A stretch of 8,220 nucleotides of DNA from an uncultured Jeotgalicoccus sp. Its GTDB lineage: Bacteria; Bacillota; Bacilli; Staphylococcales; Salinicoccaceae. Below, piece by piece: positions 1-5,293 of this stretch. Position 1 is the first letter of the stretch; every line of letters begins with the position of its first letter. The stretch spans positions 1 to 8,220 of the forward strand of contig CANRKV010000067.1 in NCBI GenBank assembly GCA_947631305.1, read 5' to 3'. The position numbers were made by a program, and so were the translations under genes. The notes below the pieces were generated by a model, which worked only from the letters and a program-made list of their open reading frames with translations, had not been told where the DNA came from and made no database searches.

Positions 1-509
1 ACCGTCGTAATTTTGCTCTCCGGATTAATTAAATCATACGTCTCTTCTGTCAGACTGCTGCTGACAGACGTTGTGATGTCCGAGCCGTCGATGCCGAATT
101 TTATCGCGCTGACAAGTGACATATCATGTCCGAGCACAGTAATATCAGTCCCGTGCAAAGTTGTGACGATGCCGACATCTTTCTTTTGCGACATCTGTCT
201 TGCCAATATACCGCAAACTGCATGCGGAATTGCGTAATGCATATGAATGACATCAAGATCGTAGCGGTCGATGACCTCGGAAATTTTACTCGATAAAGTA
301 ATATCATACGGCGGGTATTTAAAGACACTGTAGTCATTTACCTCTGTCCGATGCGTGTATATATTATCATAATTATGCTCCAGCCGGAACGGCACACTCG
401 ATGAAATAAAGTGAACCTCGTGCCCTCGGCGAGCCATTTGAATCCCAAGCTCTGTAGCGATGACTCCGCTGCCGCCGACACTTGGATAACATGTAATTCC
501 AATTTTCAT
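1..509 (-). CDS. bshA: BshA, N-acetyl-alpha-D-glucosaminyl L-malate synthase (N-terminal part, cut by window edge)
   Basis: Cytoplasmic GT-B (GT4-type) glycosyltransferase that joins GlcNAc from UDP-GlcNAc to L-malate, the first step of bacillithiol synthesis. The visible 169 codons read from ATG at 509 and run off the window; the family is about 375 residues, so this is the N-terminal Rossmann domain without the C-terminal nucleotide-sugar domain. The start MKIGITCYPSVGGSG (1-15) carries the glycine-rich loop typical of BshA. Further family signatures are KYPPYD (64-69), HMHYAIPHAV (89-98) and TTLHGTDITVLG (116-127), all close to Bacillus subtilis BshA as I remember it. The ATG is supported by AGAGGTG at 517-523, seven bases upstream. 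In Bacillus bshA follows mgsA and bshB1; here it follows yugP and a repeat array, so it probably has its own promoter. No frameshift is seen in the visible part. Confidence 0.95.
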   Translation of the reverse strand, partial: MKIGITCYPSVGGSGVIATELGIQMARRGHEVHFISSSVPFRLEHNYDNIYTHRTEVNDYSVFKYPPYDITLSSKISEVIDRYDLDVIHMHYAIPHAVCGILARQMSQKKDVGIVTTLHGTDITVLGHDMSLVSAIKFGIDGSDITTSVSSSLTEETYDLINPESKITT

Positions 510-552
510 AATTATGCACCTCTATAGCTTATAGTATCGTTTATCAATGTTA

Positions 553-581
553 ATTATAATGAATATAAGAGTATAAGGGAA
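553..581 (-). promoter_or_regulatory. Probable sigma-A promoter of bshA
   Basis: On the minus strand a perfect -10 TATAAT (553-558) lies 17 bases downstream of a weak -35 TTCCCT (576-581, 3 of 6 consensus). It would start transcription near 546 and give a leader of about 36 nt that includes the bshA ribosome site. The surroundings are very AT-rich and hold other -10-like words, such as TATACT, so the exact start is uncertain. A bshA promoter is expected here because a strong terminator lies upstream at 795-835. Confidence 0.45.
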
Positions 582-655
582 ATGAATCTGTTTACATTTA
601 AGAGATAACTTTTATTTGTTCTATTATTCGTGAGATGGGTGGAGTCATGAAGGTC

Positions 656-770
656 GGGTTGGCGTGACGGGCTCTCATATGTATCCCAAACTTCCAGGGT
701 TGGCGTGACGGGCTCTCATATGTGTCCCAAACTTCCAGGGTTGGCGTGACGGGCTCTCATATGTGTCCCA
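656..770. repeat. 41-bp tandem repeat array, 2.8 copies
   Basis: Copies lie at 656-696, 697-737 and 738-770; the third stops after 33 bases. Each begins GGGTTGGCGTGACGGGCTCT and continues with CATATG, TGTCCC and AAACTTCCA. Copies 2 and 3 are identical over their shared length. Copy 1 differs by one base (GTATCCC at 682-688 instead of GTGTCCC). The unit contains an imperfect palindrome centred on CATATG. It is more GC-rich than the AT-rich DNA on the bshA side. The array fills the middle of the non-coding stretch 510-852, between the yugP terminator and the probable bshA promoter; the rest of that stretch shows no gene. The near-perfect identity suggests recent duplication or ongoing slippage. 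The family is not recognised; a dispersed intergenic repeat is the likeliest class. Confidence 0.9.
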
Positions 771-794
771 GCTTAAAACAGCCACCCCACCATC

Positions 795-835
795 AAAAAA
801 AAGCCGCACCATCCTGTAATCAGGATAATACGGCT
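795..835 (-). terminator. Rho-independent terminator of yugP
   Basis: Read on the minus strand: AGCCG, a 4-nt internal bulge, ATCCTG, loop ATTA, CAGGAT, a 4-nt bulge, CGGCT, then eight T residues (complement of the A run 795-802). The two perfectly paired blocks (5 bp and 6 bp) separated by a symmetric 4 by 4 internal loop, followed directly by a U-tract, are a strong intrinsic terminator. It lies 18 bases after the yugP stop codon and should separate yugP from the repeat array and bshA. Confidence 0.9.
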
Positions 836-852
836 GCCTCAGCCCAAAATTA

Positions 853-1551
853 TTAGTTTTGGTTTCTTGCGATCATAATAAAGCGTAACAGCTCTGCTAC
901 AGCTACTGCTGTTGCGGCAACGTATGTCATTGCTGCAGCGTTCAGTACTTTTTTAGCGTGGCGGTATTCTTTACTGTTCACAATGTTTAATTCTTCAATC
1001 TGGTTCATTGCGCGTCTTGAGGCGTCAAACTCAACAGGAAGTGTAACGAGCTGGAATAATACGGCGAATGCCATTAGTCCGATACCTGACCATAATAGAA
1101 TTTCACCAAGTCCGCCGCCTGCAGCGCTTTGTGCTGCTGTCAGGATAATACCTGCAATGATCAGGAAGTATGAGAAGTTACTTCCTAATTGTGCGAGCGG
1201 GAACAATGCTGATCTGAAGTTTAAGAACTTATAGCCGGTAGCATGCTGAATCGCATGGCCGACTTCGTGTGCGGCTACTGCTGTGCCTGCAACGCTCGGG
1301 TTGTCGAAGTTGCCGGGAGACAGAACGATCTTTTTGTTTTTCGGGTCGTAGTAGTCTGTAAGGACACCCTGACCGCGTTCAACTGAGACATCGTAAATTC
1401 CGTTTTCCCGAAGGATATCTTCTGCAACCTGCTGACCTGTAAGTCCGCTTGTCGAACGTACTTTTGAATACTTGTTAAACGTAGATTTTACATTCATCTG
1501 CGCAAGCATTGGTACAACCATTAATATTACAAAGTAGATTATAAGATACAA
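853..1551 (-). CDS. yugP: YugP-family membrane zinc metallopeptidase
   Basis: Protein of 232 residues in the neutral zinc metallopeptidase 2 family (YugP, DUF2265). The zinc motif HEVGH is at 95-99 within AAHEVGHAIQHA, and a conserved EFDASRRA (174-181) follows the third hydrophobic segment; its Glu is a candidate third metal ligand (inference). Hydrophobic segments are at about 1-18, 126-145, 151-173 and 207-228, so it is an integral membrane protease; substrates are unknown. The start is TTG at 1551, not ATG: GGAGGG at 1558-1563 sits six bases upstream, and starting here restores the N-terminal membrane segment. The next ATG (codon 11) would remove half of that segment. It has its own promoter and terminator, so it looks monocistronic. 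In Bacillus this gene is not found between ypjA and bshA. Confidence 0.93.
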   Translation of the reverse strand: MYLIIYFVILMVVPMLAQMNVKSTFNKYSKVRSTSGLTGQQVAEDILRENGIYDVSVERGQGVLTDYYDPKNKKIVLSPGNFDNPSVAGTAVAAHEVGHAIQHATGYKFLNFRSALFPLAQLGSNFSYFLIIAGIILTAAQSAAGGGLGEILLWSGIGLMAFAVLFQLVTLPVEFDASRRAMNQIEELNIVNSKEYRHAKKVLNAAAMTYVAATAVAVAELLRFIMIARNQN

Positions 1552-1557
1552 GTTAGT

Positions 1558-1563
1558 CCCTCC
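1558..1563 (-). promoter_or_regulatory. Ribosome binding site that sets the TTG start of yugP
   Basis: GGAGGG on the minus strand, six bases before the TTG at 1551-1549. No ATG or GTG in frame is within range, so this site is the main reason to accept the TTG start. Confidence 0.8.
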
Positions 1564-1580
1564 GTTTGGTTCATAGTACT

Positions 1581-1610
1581 ATTTTACTAAACTGTTTTTA
1601 CCTAAGTCAA
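1581..1610 (-). promoter_or_regulatory. Sigma-A promoter of yugP, overlapping the ypjA stop codon
   Basis: On the minus strand, -35 TTGACT (1605-1610) and -10 TAAAAT (1581-1586) are separated by 18 bases; each hexamer has 5 of 6 consensus bases. The -35 contains the TGA stop of ypjA (1607-1609). Initiation would be near 1574, giving a leader of about 23 nt that contains the ribosome site. No terminator follows ypjA, so readthrough from the qcr unit is also possible. Confidence 0.75.
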
Positions 1611-2188
1611 TTATTACGTCTAGCCGCGAGTTTATATAACAGTACGAGGACAATAACTGTCAGCCAGAATGCGAGATATCCTATCTCTGCGGCATACGGA
1701 TGAAGGTTGCCGTATCTCGGGTACTGCATATACACATAATCGATAAAATCATTATGGAACAGCCAGATTGCAGTAACATAAAAATGCCACGGCTTAATTT
1801 CGATATAAGGCAGGAACATAAATGCCATCAGCGCCATCGCAGCATGCGAAGCGATAAGCATTAATCCTACTAAGGACACAAAGCCCATATCGATAAAGTT
1901 CCAGATATTCATAATAACTGCCCAGACGCCGTATTTTATCAGCGTAGTAAATGCGAGTGCATCTATCAGACCGAATTTCTTATTAAACAATATTAATAAT
2001 ATTAATATTGATAAAAACAGCGTTGCCGTCGGGCTGTCAGGTACGAATGGATAGAAATACCACGGCGTAATTGACAGCTGTCCACCGTACCATATATAGC
2101 CGTATATCGTACCGGCGACGTTGCATATCAGCAGGAAGACAAGAAATATTCGATTAAACATTAATTTATATAAGTTGTATATCATCAT
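1607..2188 (-). CDS. ypjA: YpjA-like DUF1405 integral membrane protein
   Basis: Protein of 193 residues, almost all membrane: hydrophobic segments at about 14-34, 55-68, 78-95, 103-127, 134-150 and 167-187. Conserved-looking motifs are WYFYPFVPDSP (43-53) and FHNDFIDY (144-151). It resembles B. subtilis YpjA (DUF1405), which also directly follows qcrC; its function is unknown. The constant link to qcrABC suggests a role in assembly or use of the respiratory chain, but that is inference. Two ATG codons stand in tandem (2186-2188 and 2183-2185). The ribosome site AGGTG (2191-2195) is only two bases from the first and five from the second, so the second may be the true start. No promoter is visible before it; expression probably depends on passing the hairpin after qcrC. 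Confidence 0.85.
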   Translation of the reverse strand: MMIYNLYKLMFNRIFLVFLLICNVAGTIYGYIWYGGQLSITPWYFYPFVPDSPTATLFLSILILLILFNKKFGLIDALAFTTLIKYGVWAVIMNIWNFIDMGFVSLVGLMLIASHAAMALMAFMFLPYIEIKPWHFYVTAIWLFHNDFIDYVYMQYPRYGNLHPYAAEIGYLAFWLTVIVLVLLYKLAARRNN

Positions 2189-2202
2189 TTCACCTATAAG
2201 AA

Positions 2203-2226
2203 GACCCTTCTGTTGCCAGAAGGGTC
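2203..2226 (-). terminator. Perfect hairpin between qcrC and ypjA (partial terminator or mRNA stabiliser)
   Basis: Arms GACCCTTCTG (2203-2212) and CAGAAGGGTC (2217-2226) pair over ten bases with a 4-nt loop. On the minus strand the stem is followed by TTCTTATAGG, only a broken U-tract, and then at once by the ypjA ribosome site. It begins 7 bases after the qcrC stop. It may end most qcrABC transcripts and let a fraction reach ypjA, or protect the 3' end of qcrABC mRNA. Confidence 0.7.
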
Positions 2227-2233
2227 ATTATTA

Positions 2234-3034
2234 TTATTCTGCTGATTCTTCAGTGTTAGCTGCTTCGTCTTTAGTAGTCAGTTCCAAGCCTGCAACATAT
2301 TCAGAAATTGCTGTAATTTCTTCGTCTGTAAGCTGACCTTCAAAGGCAGGCATTTCTTCTGTACCATTTCTGACAAATGCGTCTACCATCTCAGGAGCAA
2401 GATCCGGTTCAATTAAGTTAGGACCTGATCCTCCGGCAAGTTCACCGCCGTGACAGCTCGTACAGTTCGTACGAATTAAATCATTGAAGACAGGATCTTC
2501 TGCATCTAAGTTAGAGAAGACAATCTGTCCCTGCTGATTCTGCTGTTCCCAGTCGTGATAAGCTACCGATTCCCAAGTTGTGTAGAAAATAATACCAATT
2601 GCAACCAGCATCATTCCTGATGCTACAGGGCGTTTTTTCCAGTGACGTTCTTTTGTGCCGTCAAGCCAAGGTGCAAGTAATAAAGCACCAAAAGCAATAC
2701 CAGGAATAATCATGGCACCGACAATATTAAACGGTCCGGAAGCATATGTGTATTTAAGAATCTGATAAAGGAATAAGAAATACCAGTCTGGTAATGGAAT
2801 ATAACCTGTATCAGTTGGATCTGCCATACGCTCAAGCGGCGCTGGATGCGCAACAGTCAAGCATAGAAAACCTATTAAGAATACCGCTCCGACTAACCAC
2901 TCTTTGAGCAGGTAATCCGGAAAGAACTCCTCTGTACGACCAGGGAATTCCGAGTAGTCACGATTTAGTTTTGGTTTGTCGTATTTTTGGATTCGTGAGT
3001 CACCGACAAAAGTGAGACCTTTACCGTGTTTCAT
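2234..3034 (-). CDS. qcrC: QcrC, menaquinol:cytochrome c oxidoreductase cytochrome b/c subunit
   Basis: Third subunit of the Bacillus-type bc complex: cytochrome b subunit IV fused to a cytochrome c domain (266 residues). The N-terminal part holds three membrane segments (about 43-62, 103-121, 137-154) and the quinol-site motif PDWYFLF (82-88), the counterpart of PEWY. After a linker, the c domain has the haem-binding CTSCH (191-195) and probable axial Met228 in EEMPAF. The chain ends in an acidic tail (TTKDEAANTEESAE) beyond the last cytochrome helix. The c domain should face outside the membrane and pass electrons to a cytochrome c or a caa3-type oxidase. The ATG has a GGGGAGGG site upstream, placed directly after the qcrB stop, with a 15-nt gap, so translation is probably coupled. 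Haem attachment needs a cytochrome c maturation system encoded elsewhere. Confidence 0.97.
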   Translation of the reverse strand: MKHGKGLTFVGDSRIQKYDKPKLNRDYSEFPGRTEEFFPDYLLKEWLVGAVFLIGFLCLTVAHPAPLERMADPTDTGYIPLPDWYFLFLYQILKYTYASGPFNIVGAMIIPGIAFGALLLAPWLDGTKERHWKKRPVASGMMLVAIGIIFYTTWESVAYHDWEQQNQQGQIVFSNLDAEDPVFNDLIRTNCTSCHGGELAGGSGPNLIEPDLAPEMVDAFVRNGTEEMPAFEGQLTDEEITAISEYVAGLELTTKDEAANTEESAE

Positions 3035-3049
3035 ATAGTTACCCTCCCC

Positions 3050-3724
3050 TTATAGTGGTCCTGAAATACCTTGTCTACGTATTAAGATAAAGTGTATTGC
3101 CATTAATACAAATAGTGCTGCAGGCAGGAAGAATACGTGGATGGCAAAGAACCTTGTAAGTGTCTGAGCACCGATAATTGTCGAATCACCTGCGAGAAGT
3201 GTCTTAATCCATTCACCGATGAATGGTACACTTTCTGCAATATCCAAGCCTACTTTAGTAGCGAATAATGCTTTCATGTCCCATGGCAGTAAGTAGCCTG
3301 TGAACGCAAGACCGAGCATAACTGCGAATAACAGTACACCAACGACCCAGTTTAATTCACGAGGTGACTTATAAGCACCTGTAAAGAATACTCTGAGAGT
3401 ATGTAAGAACATCATAACTACTACTAAACTTGCACCCCAGTGGTGCATACCTCTGACGATAACACCGGCTGCTACATCCTGCTGCAGGAAGTAAACAGAG
3501 TTCCAAGCGTTAATAATGTCCGGTACGTAATACATTGTTAAAAACATTCCAGATAAAATCTGGATAACTGTAATAAAGAACGTCAGTCCTCCAAAACAGT
3601 AGACGAAAGCTGAGAAGTGGTAGGCAGGGTTAACATGCTCTGGCACTTCGTGATCAGCTACGTCTCTCCAGATCGGAGTGATGTCAATTCTGTCATCAAT
3701 CCAATCATAAATACGATTTAGCAT
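3050..3724 (-). CDS. qcrB: QcrB, menaquinol:cytochrome c oxidoreductase cytochrome b subunit
   Basis: Four-helix cytochrome b of 224 residues, the length I recall for B. subtilis QcrB. Two haem-b ligand pairs sit in helices B and D: His94/His108 (13 residues between) and His196/His211 (14 between). Cys43 in FVYCFGG matches the cysteine that in Bacillus QcrB and cytochrome b6 binds the extra haem c(i) covalently, so this complex should carry that haem near the quinone-reducing side. The conserved GYLLPWD is at 143-149. Together with subunit IV in QcrC it forms the quinol oxidation and reduction sites. It starts with ATG 11 bases after the qcrA stop; the TAG stop of qcrA is itself part of the TAGGAGGG ribosome site, indicating coupled translation within qcrABC. 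Confidence 0.98.
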   Translation of the reverse strand: MLNRIYDWIDDRIDITPIWRDVADHEVPEHVNPAYHFSAFVYCFGGLTFFITVIQILSGMFLTMYYVPDIINAWNSVYFLQQDVAAGVIVRGMHHWGASLVVVMMFLHTLRVFFTGAYKSPRELNWVVGVLLFAVMLGLAFTGYLLPWDMKALFATKVGLDIAESVPFIGEWIKTLLAGDSTIIGAQTLTRFFAIHVFFLPAALFVLMAIHFILIRRQGISGPL

Positions 3725-3735
3725 TTAATTCCCTC

Positions 3736-4236
3736 CTATACCAATTCATTCTCGTGTACAGCACCGATTGTTAAGAAGCCGTCTGATTCTCCAACTTCGA
3801 ACATATCAAGTGGTCCACGCGGCGGTGTACCCGGTACGTTAGCACCGTTCTTTTCGTAAAGACCGTTATGACATGGACAGAAGAATCTATCCGGGTTAGC
3901 GGCGTCACTTGCCCACGAAACCGTACACCCTAAATGTTTACACACAGGCGATAACGCAATGATTTCATTACCTTCACGGTAAACCCAAGCGAAATCCGTT
4001 ACCTCACTCACATACCAACCATCTGTTTGTTCGAATGTGAAGTCAACACTAATTGGTTCCTCTGTGATTTCATCAATACTAACACTAGTAGTAATCATGT
4101 CACCTGCAGACGATTCCTGGAAAAGTGGATCAAGTGCAAATCTACCCATCGGCAGAATCATACCTGCCGCCATGAACGACCCAACACCCATTAAAGAGTA
4201 GTTCATAAACTGGCGTCTTGTTACTTTTTGCGACAT
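3736..4236 (-). CDS. qcrA: QcrA, Rieske iron-sulphur subunit
   Basis: Rieske [2Fe-2S] subunit of the bc complex, 166 residues. Box 1 is CKHLGC (99-104) and box 2 CPCHNGLY (120-127). By family rule Cys99, His101, Cys120 and His123 bind the cluster, and Cys104/Cys122 form the disulphide. The N-terminus has a twin-arginine motif TRRQFM (6-11) before a hydrophobic stretch (14-30), so the folded protein is probably moved out by the Tat system and kept as a membrane anchor. It takes electrons from menaquinol at the outer quinol site and passes them to the QcrC cytochrome. First gene of the qcr operon; its ATG follows GAGGAGGGG (4245-4253), and the promoter lies at 4296-4324. All key residues are present. 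Confidence 0.98.
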   Translation of the reverse strand: MSQKVTRRQFMNYSLMGVGSFMAAGMILPMGRFALDPLFQESSAGDMITTSVSIDEITEEPISVDFTFEQTDGWYVSEVTDFAWVYREGNEIIALSPVCKHLGCTVSWASDAANPDRFFCPCHNGLYEKNGANVPGTPPRGPLDMFEVGESDGFLTIGAVHENELV

Positions 4237-4295
4237 TTTTATTTCCCCTCCTCAAACGCACATACTTTTACATATAATATAACTAGGACATTTCA

Positions 4296-4324
4296 ATTTT
4301 AGCTCATTAAAACTAGGCGGTCAA
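4296..4324 (-). promoter_or_regulatory. Sigma-A promoter of qcrABC
   Basis: On the minus strand, -35 TTGACC (4319-4324, 5 of 6) and -10 TAAAAT (4296-4301, 5 of 6) are spaced by the ideal 17 bases. Initiation would be near 4289, leaving a leader of about 52 nt with a strong ribosome site. A TTATATTATATG stretch downstream could supply a second -10 but lacks a well-spaced -35. Confidence 0.75.
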
Positions 4325-4338
4325 TATGGTTTTCAAAT

Positions 4339-4372
4339 AATTGACACAAGTTATAAACAGAATTGTGTAATT
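4339..4372 (-). promoter_or_regulatory. Inverted repeat upstream of the qcr promoter, candidate operator or activator site
   Basis: Arms AATTGACACAA (4339-4349) and TTGTGTAATT (4363-4372) pair perfectly over ACACAA/TTGTGT and again over AATT/AATT with one extra G. The spacer is 13 bases. It lies 14 bases upstream of the -35, where response regulators or repressors often bind. An overlapping shorter hairpin, AGAATT-GTGT-AATTCT (4359-4374), uses part of the same bases. Neither is followed by a U-tract, so a terminator for ypiF is unlikely. The binding factor cannot be named from sequence. Confidence 0.4.
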
Positions 4373-4382
4373 CTACTTTTAA

Positions 4383-4811
4383 TTATTGATTCCACACACC
4401 GATAATCTGTTTGATGACAGTTTTCACTTCATCATTAATAATTGAAATTTTCATTTCGTTATCCATATCGCTTATTGGAATACTGTTCACTTTAATATTG
4501 TGGACACCTTCTATTTCGAGTGCGTCGAACGACAGGCTGACCACATTTTTAAAGCCGTATTCCGTCAGCTGGTTTTTATATGTTTCAAGCGCTGAGCTGT
4601 CTTTGTCTACAGTTGTCAGTGACGGCGTAATCATCAGGCGCCCTTTCAATTGCTTTTCAAGCTGAATTGTCACGAGCTGAATCAGTTCGAGATTATTTGA
4701 ATGGTGCAGCAGATTGCTGTCGAAATCCACACTTACCACAGGAACGATTGCCGTATCGACAAATTCAATTTCATCTTTTAATACTCTTAAATCGCGATTA
4801 TTATAAAGCAC
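4383..4811 (-). CDS. ypiF: YpiF-like DUF2487 protein
   Basis: Soluble protein of 142 residues with no membrane segment or signal peptide. It matches the Bacillus YpiF family (DUF2487) in length, position and the N-terminal block FVDTAIVPVVSVDF (17-30). No catalytic motif is visible and the function is unknown. The start is GTG at 4811, with AGAGGT about ten bases upstream inside the end of ypiB. The gap to the ypiB stop is five bases, so the two are probably translated together. It is the last gene of the run from aroB before the gap and promoter of qcrA; no convincing terminator follows, so some readthrough into qcrABC is possible. Confidence 0.82.
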   Translation of the reverse strand: MLYNNRDLRVLKDEIEFVDTAIVPVVSVDFDSNLLHHSNNLELIQLVTIQLEKQLKGRLMITPSLTTVDKDSSALETYKNQLTEYGFKNVVSLSFDALEIEGVHNIKVNSIPISDMDNEMKISIINDEVKTVIKQIIGVWNQ

Positions 4812-4816
4812 AAATA

Positions 4817-5293
4817 CTAACCTCTTTTATCATTTAATTTTTGGAGTTCATCCGTCAATTCGAAAAAGCGTTCTTTATCTTTTGATACGAGAGCTTCATC
4901 GATTAAACTTTCGAGTTCTTCAATATCTTCCAATAGAATTTCATCGTTTTTCATCAGTTCTTCCGACTTCGCCTGATTATAGCGGAGATCGTTTTTTGCG
5001 AAGATAAATTCGACGTACAGTTCATCTGTTTTGTTCAGATTCAGCTCGTGGAAAATCGTCTCGCCGTTCGCAGTGACAGTACCGCCCTTTTCAAACATTA
5101 ATGTCGGACGGTTTGTTCTGCTTTCCGCGATCCTGAGTTTGCGGTCGAGCTGTGAATTTGTAAATGAAATATTATGCGTTATCAGAGGATGGGATTTTAT
5201 AAAATTTAAAATCCACACTGCAGTATGGTCTTTGAATTCATAATTATATAAGCAATAATTTATAAAATCTTTTTTAAAACTCGTCTTCCTCAC
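4817..5293 (-). CDS. reoY: ReoY/YpiB family protein (UPF0302 plus IDEAL domain)
   Basis: Soluble protein of 158 residues. The N-terminal UPF0302 domain includes VWILNFIKSH (26-35); the C-terminal IDEAL domain (about 122-155) includes SLIDEALVSKDKERFFEL (129-146). The family includes B. subtilis YpiB and Listeria ReoY; in Listeria, ReoY with ReoM promotes ClpCP-dependent breakdown of MurA and so limits peptidoglycan synthesis. The same role here is inference from homology. The start is GTG at 5293, overlapping the end of ypiA by 20 bases in another frame. No clear ribosome site precedes it, and no ATG, GTG or TTG follows nearby in frame (the next Met is residue 66), so coupling to ypiA is likely. 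A strong-looking AGGTGAGGAAG overlaps the GTG itself. Confidence 0.88.
   Translation of the reverse strand: MRKTSFKKDFINYCLYNYEFKDHTAVWILNFIKSHPLITHNISFTNSQLDRKLRIAESRTNRPTLMFEKGGTVTANGETIFHELNLNKTDELYVEFIFAKNDLRYNQAKSEELMKNDEILLEDIEELESLIDEALVSKDKERFFELTDELQKLNDKRG

Noticed and set aside
648..668. Plus-strand ATG at 648 after GGTGGAG, a possible small gene.
   Set aside because: The frame ends after six codons at a TGA within the first repeat.
656..770. The array as a CRISPR.
   Set aside because: The copies are directly adjacent with no unique spacers, and no cas gene is present.
1988..2010. A 23-base perfect palindrome (11-base arms around one central base) of AATATTAAT type inside ypjA.
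   Set aside because: It encodes an Ile/Leu-rich membrane segment using repeated ATA and TTA codons, which makes such AT palindromes likely by chance.
4325..4340. TTGAAAACCATATTGA-like sequence upstream of the qcr promoter as a CcpA cre site.
   Set aside because: It lacks the central CG and the second half-site match expected of a cre box.
4341..4371. Plus-strand TTGACA at 4341-4346 with TGTAAT at 4366-4371, a possible divergent promoter.
   Set aside because: The spacer is 19 bases, the -10 is weak, and no plus-strand gene lies downstream; TTGACA is part of the inverted repeat.
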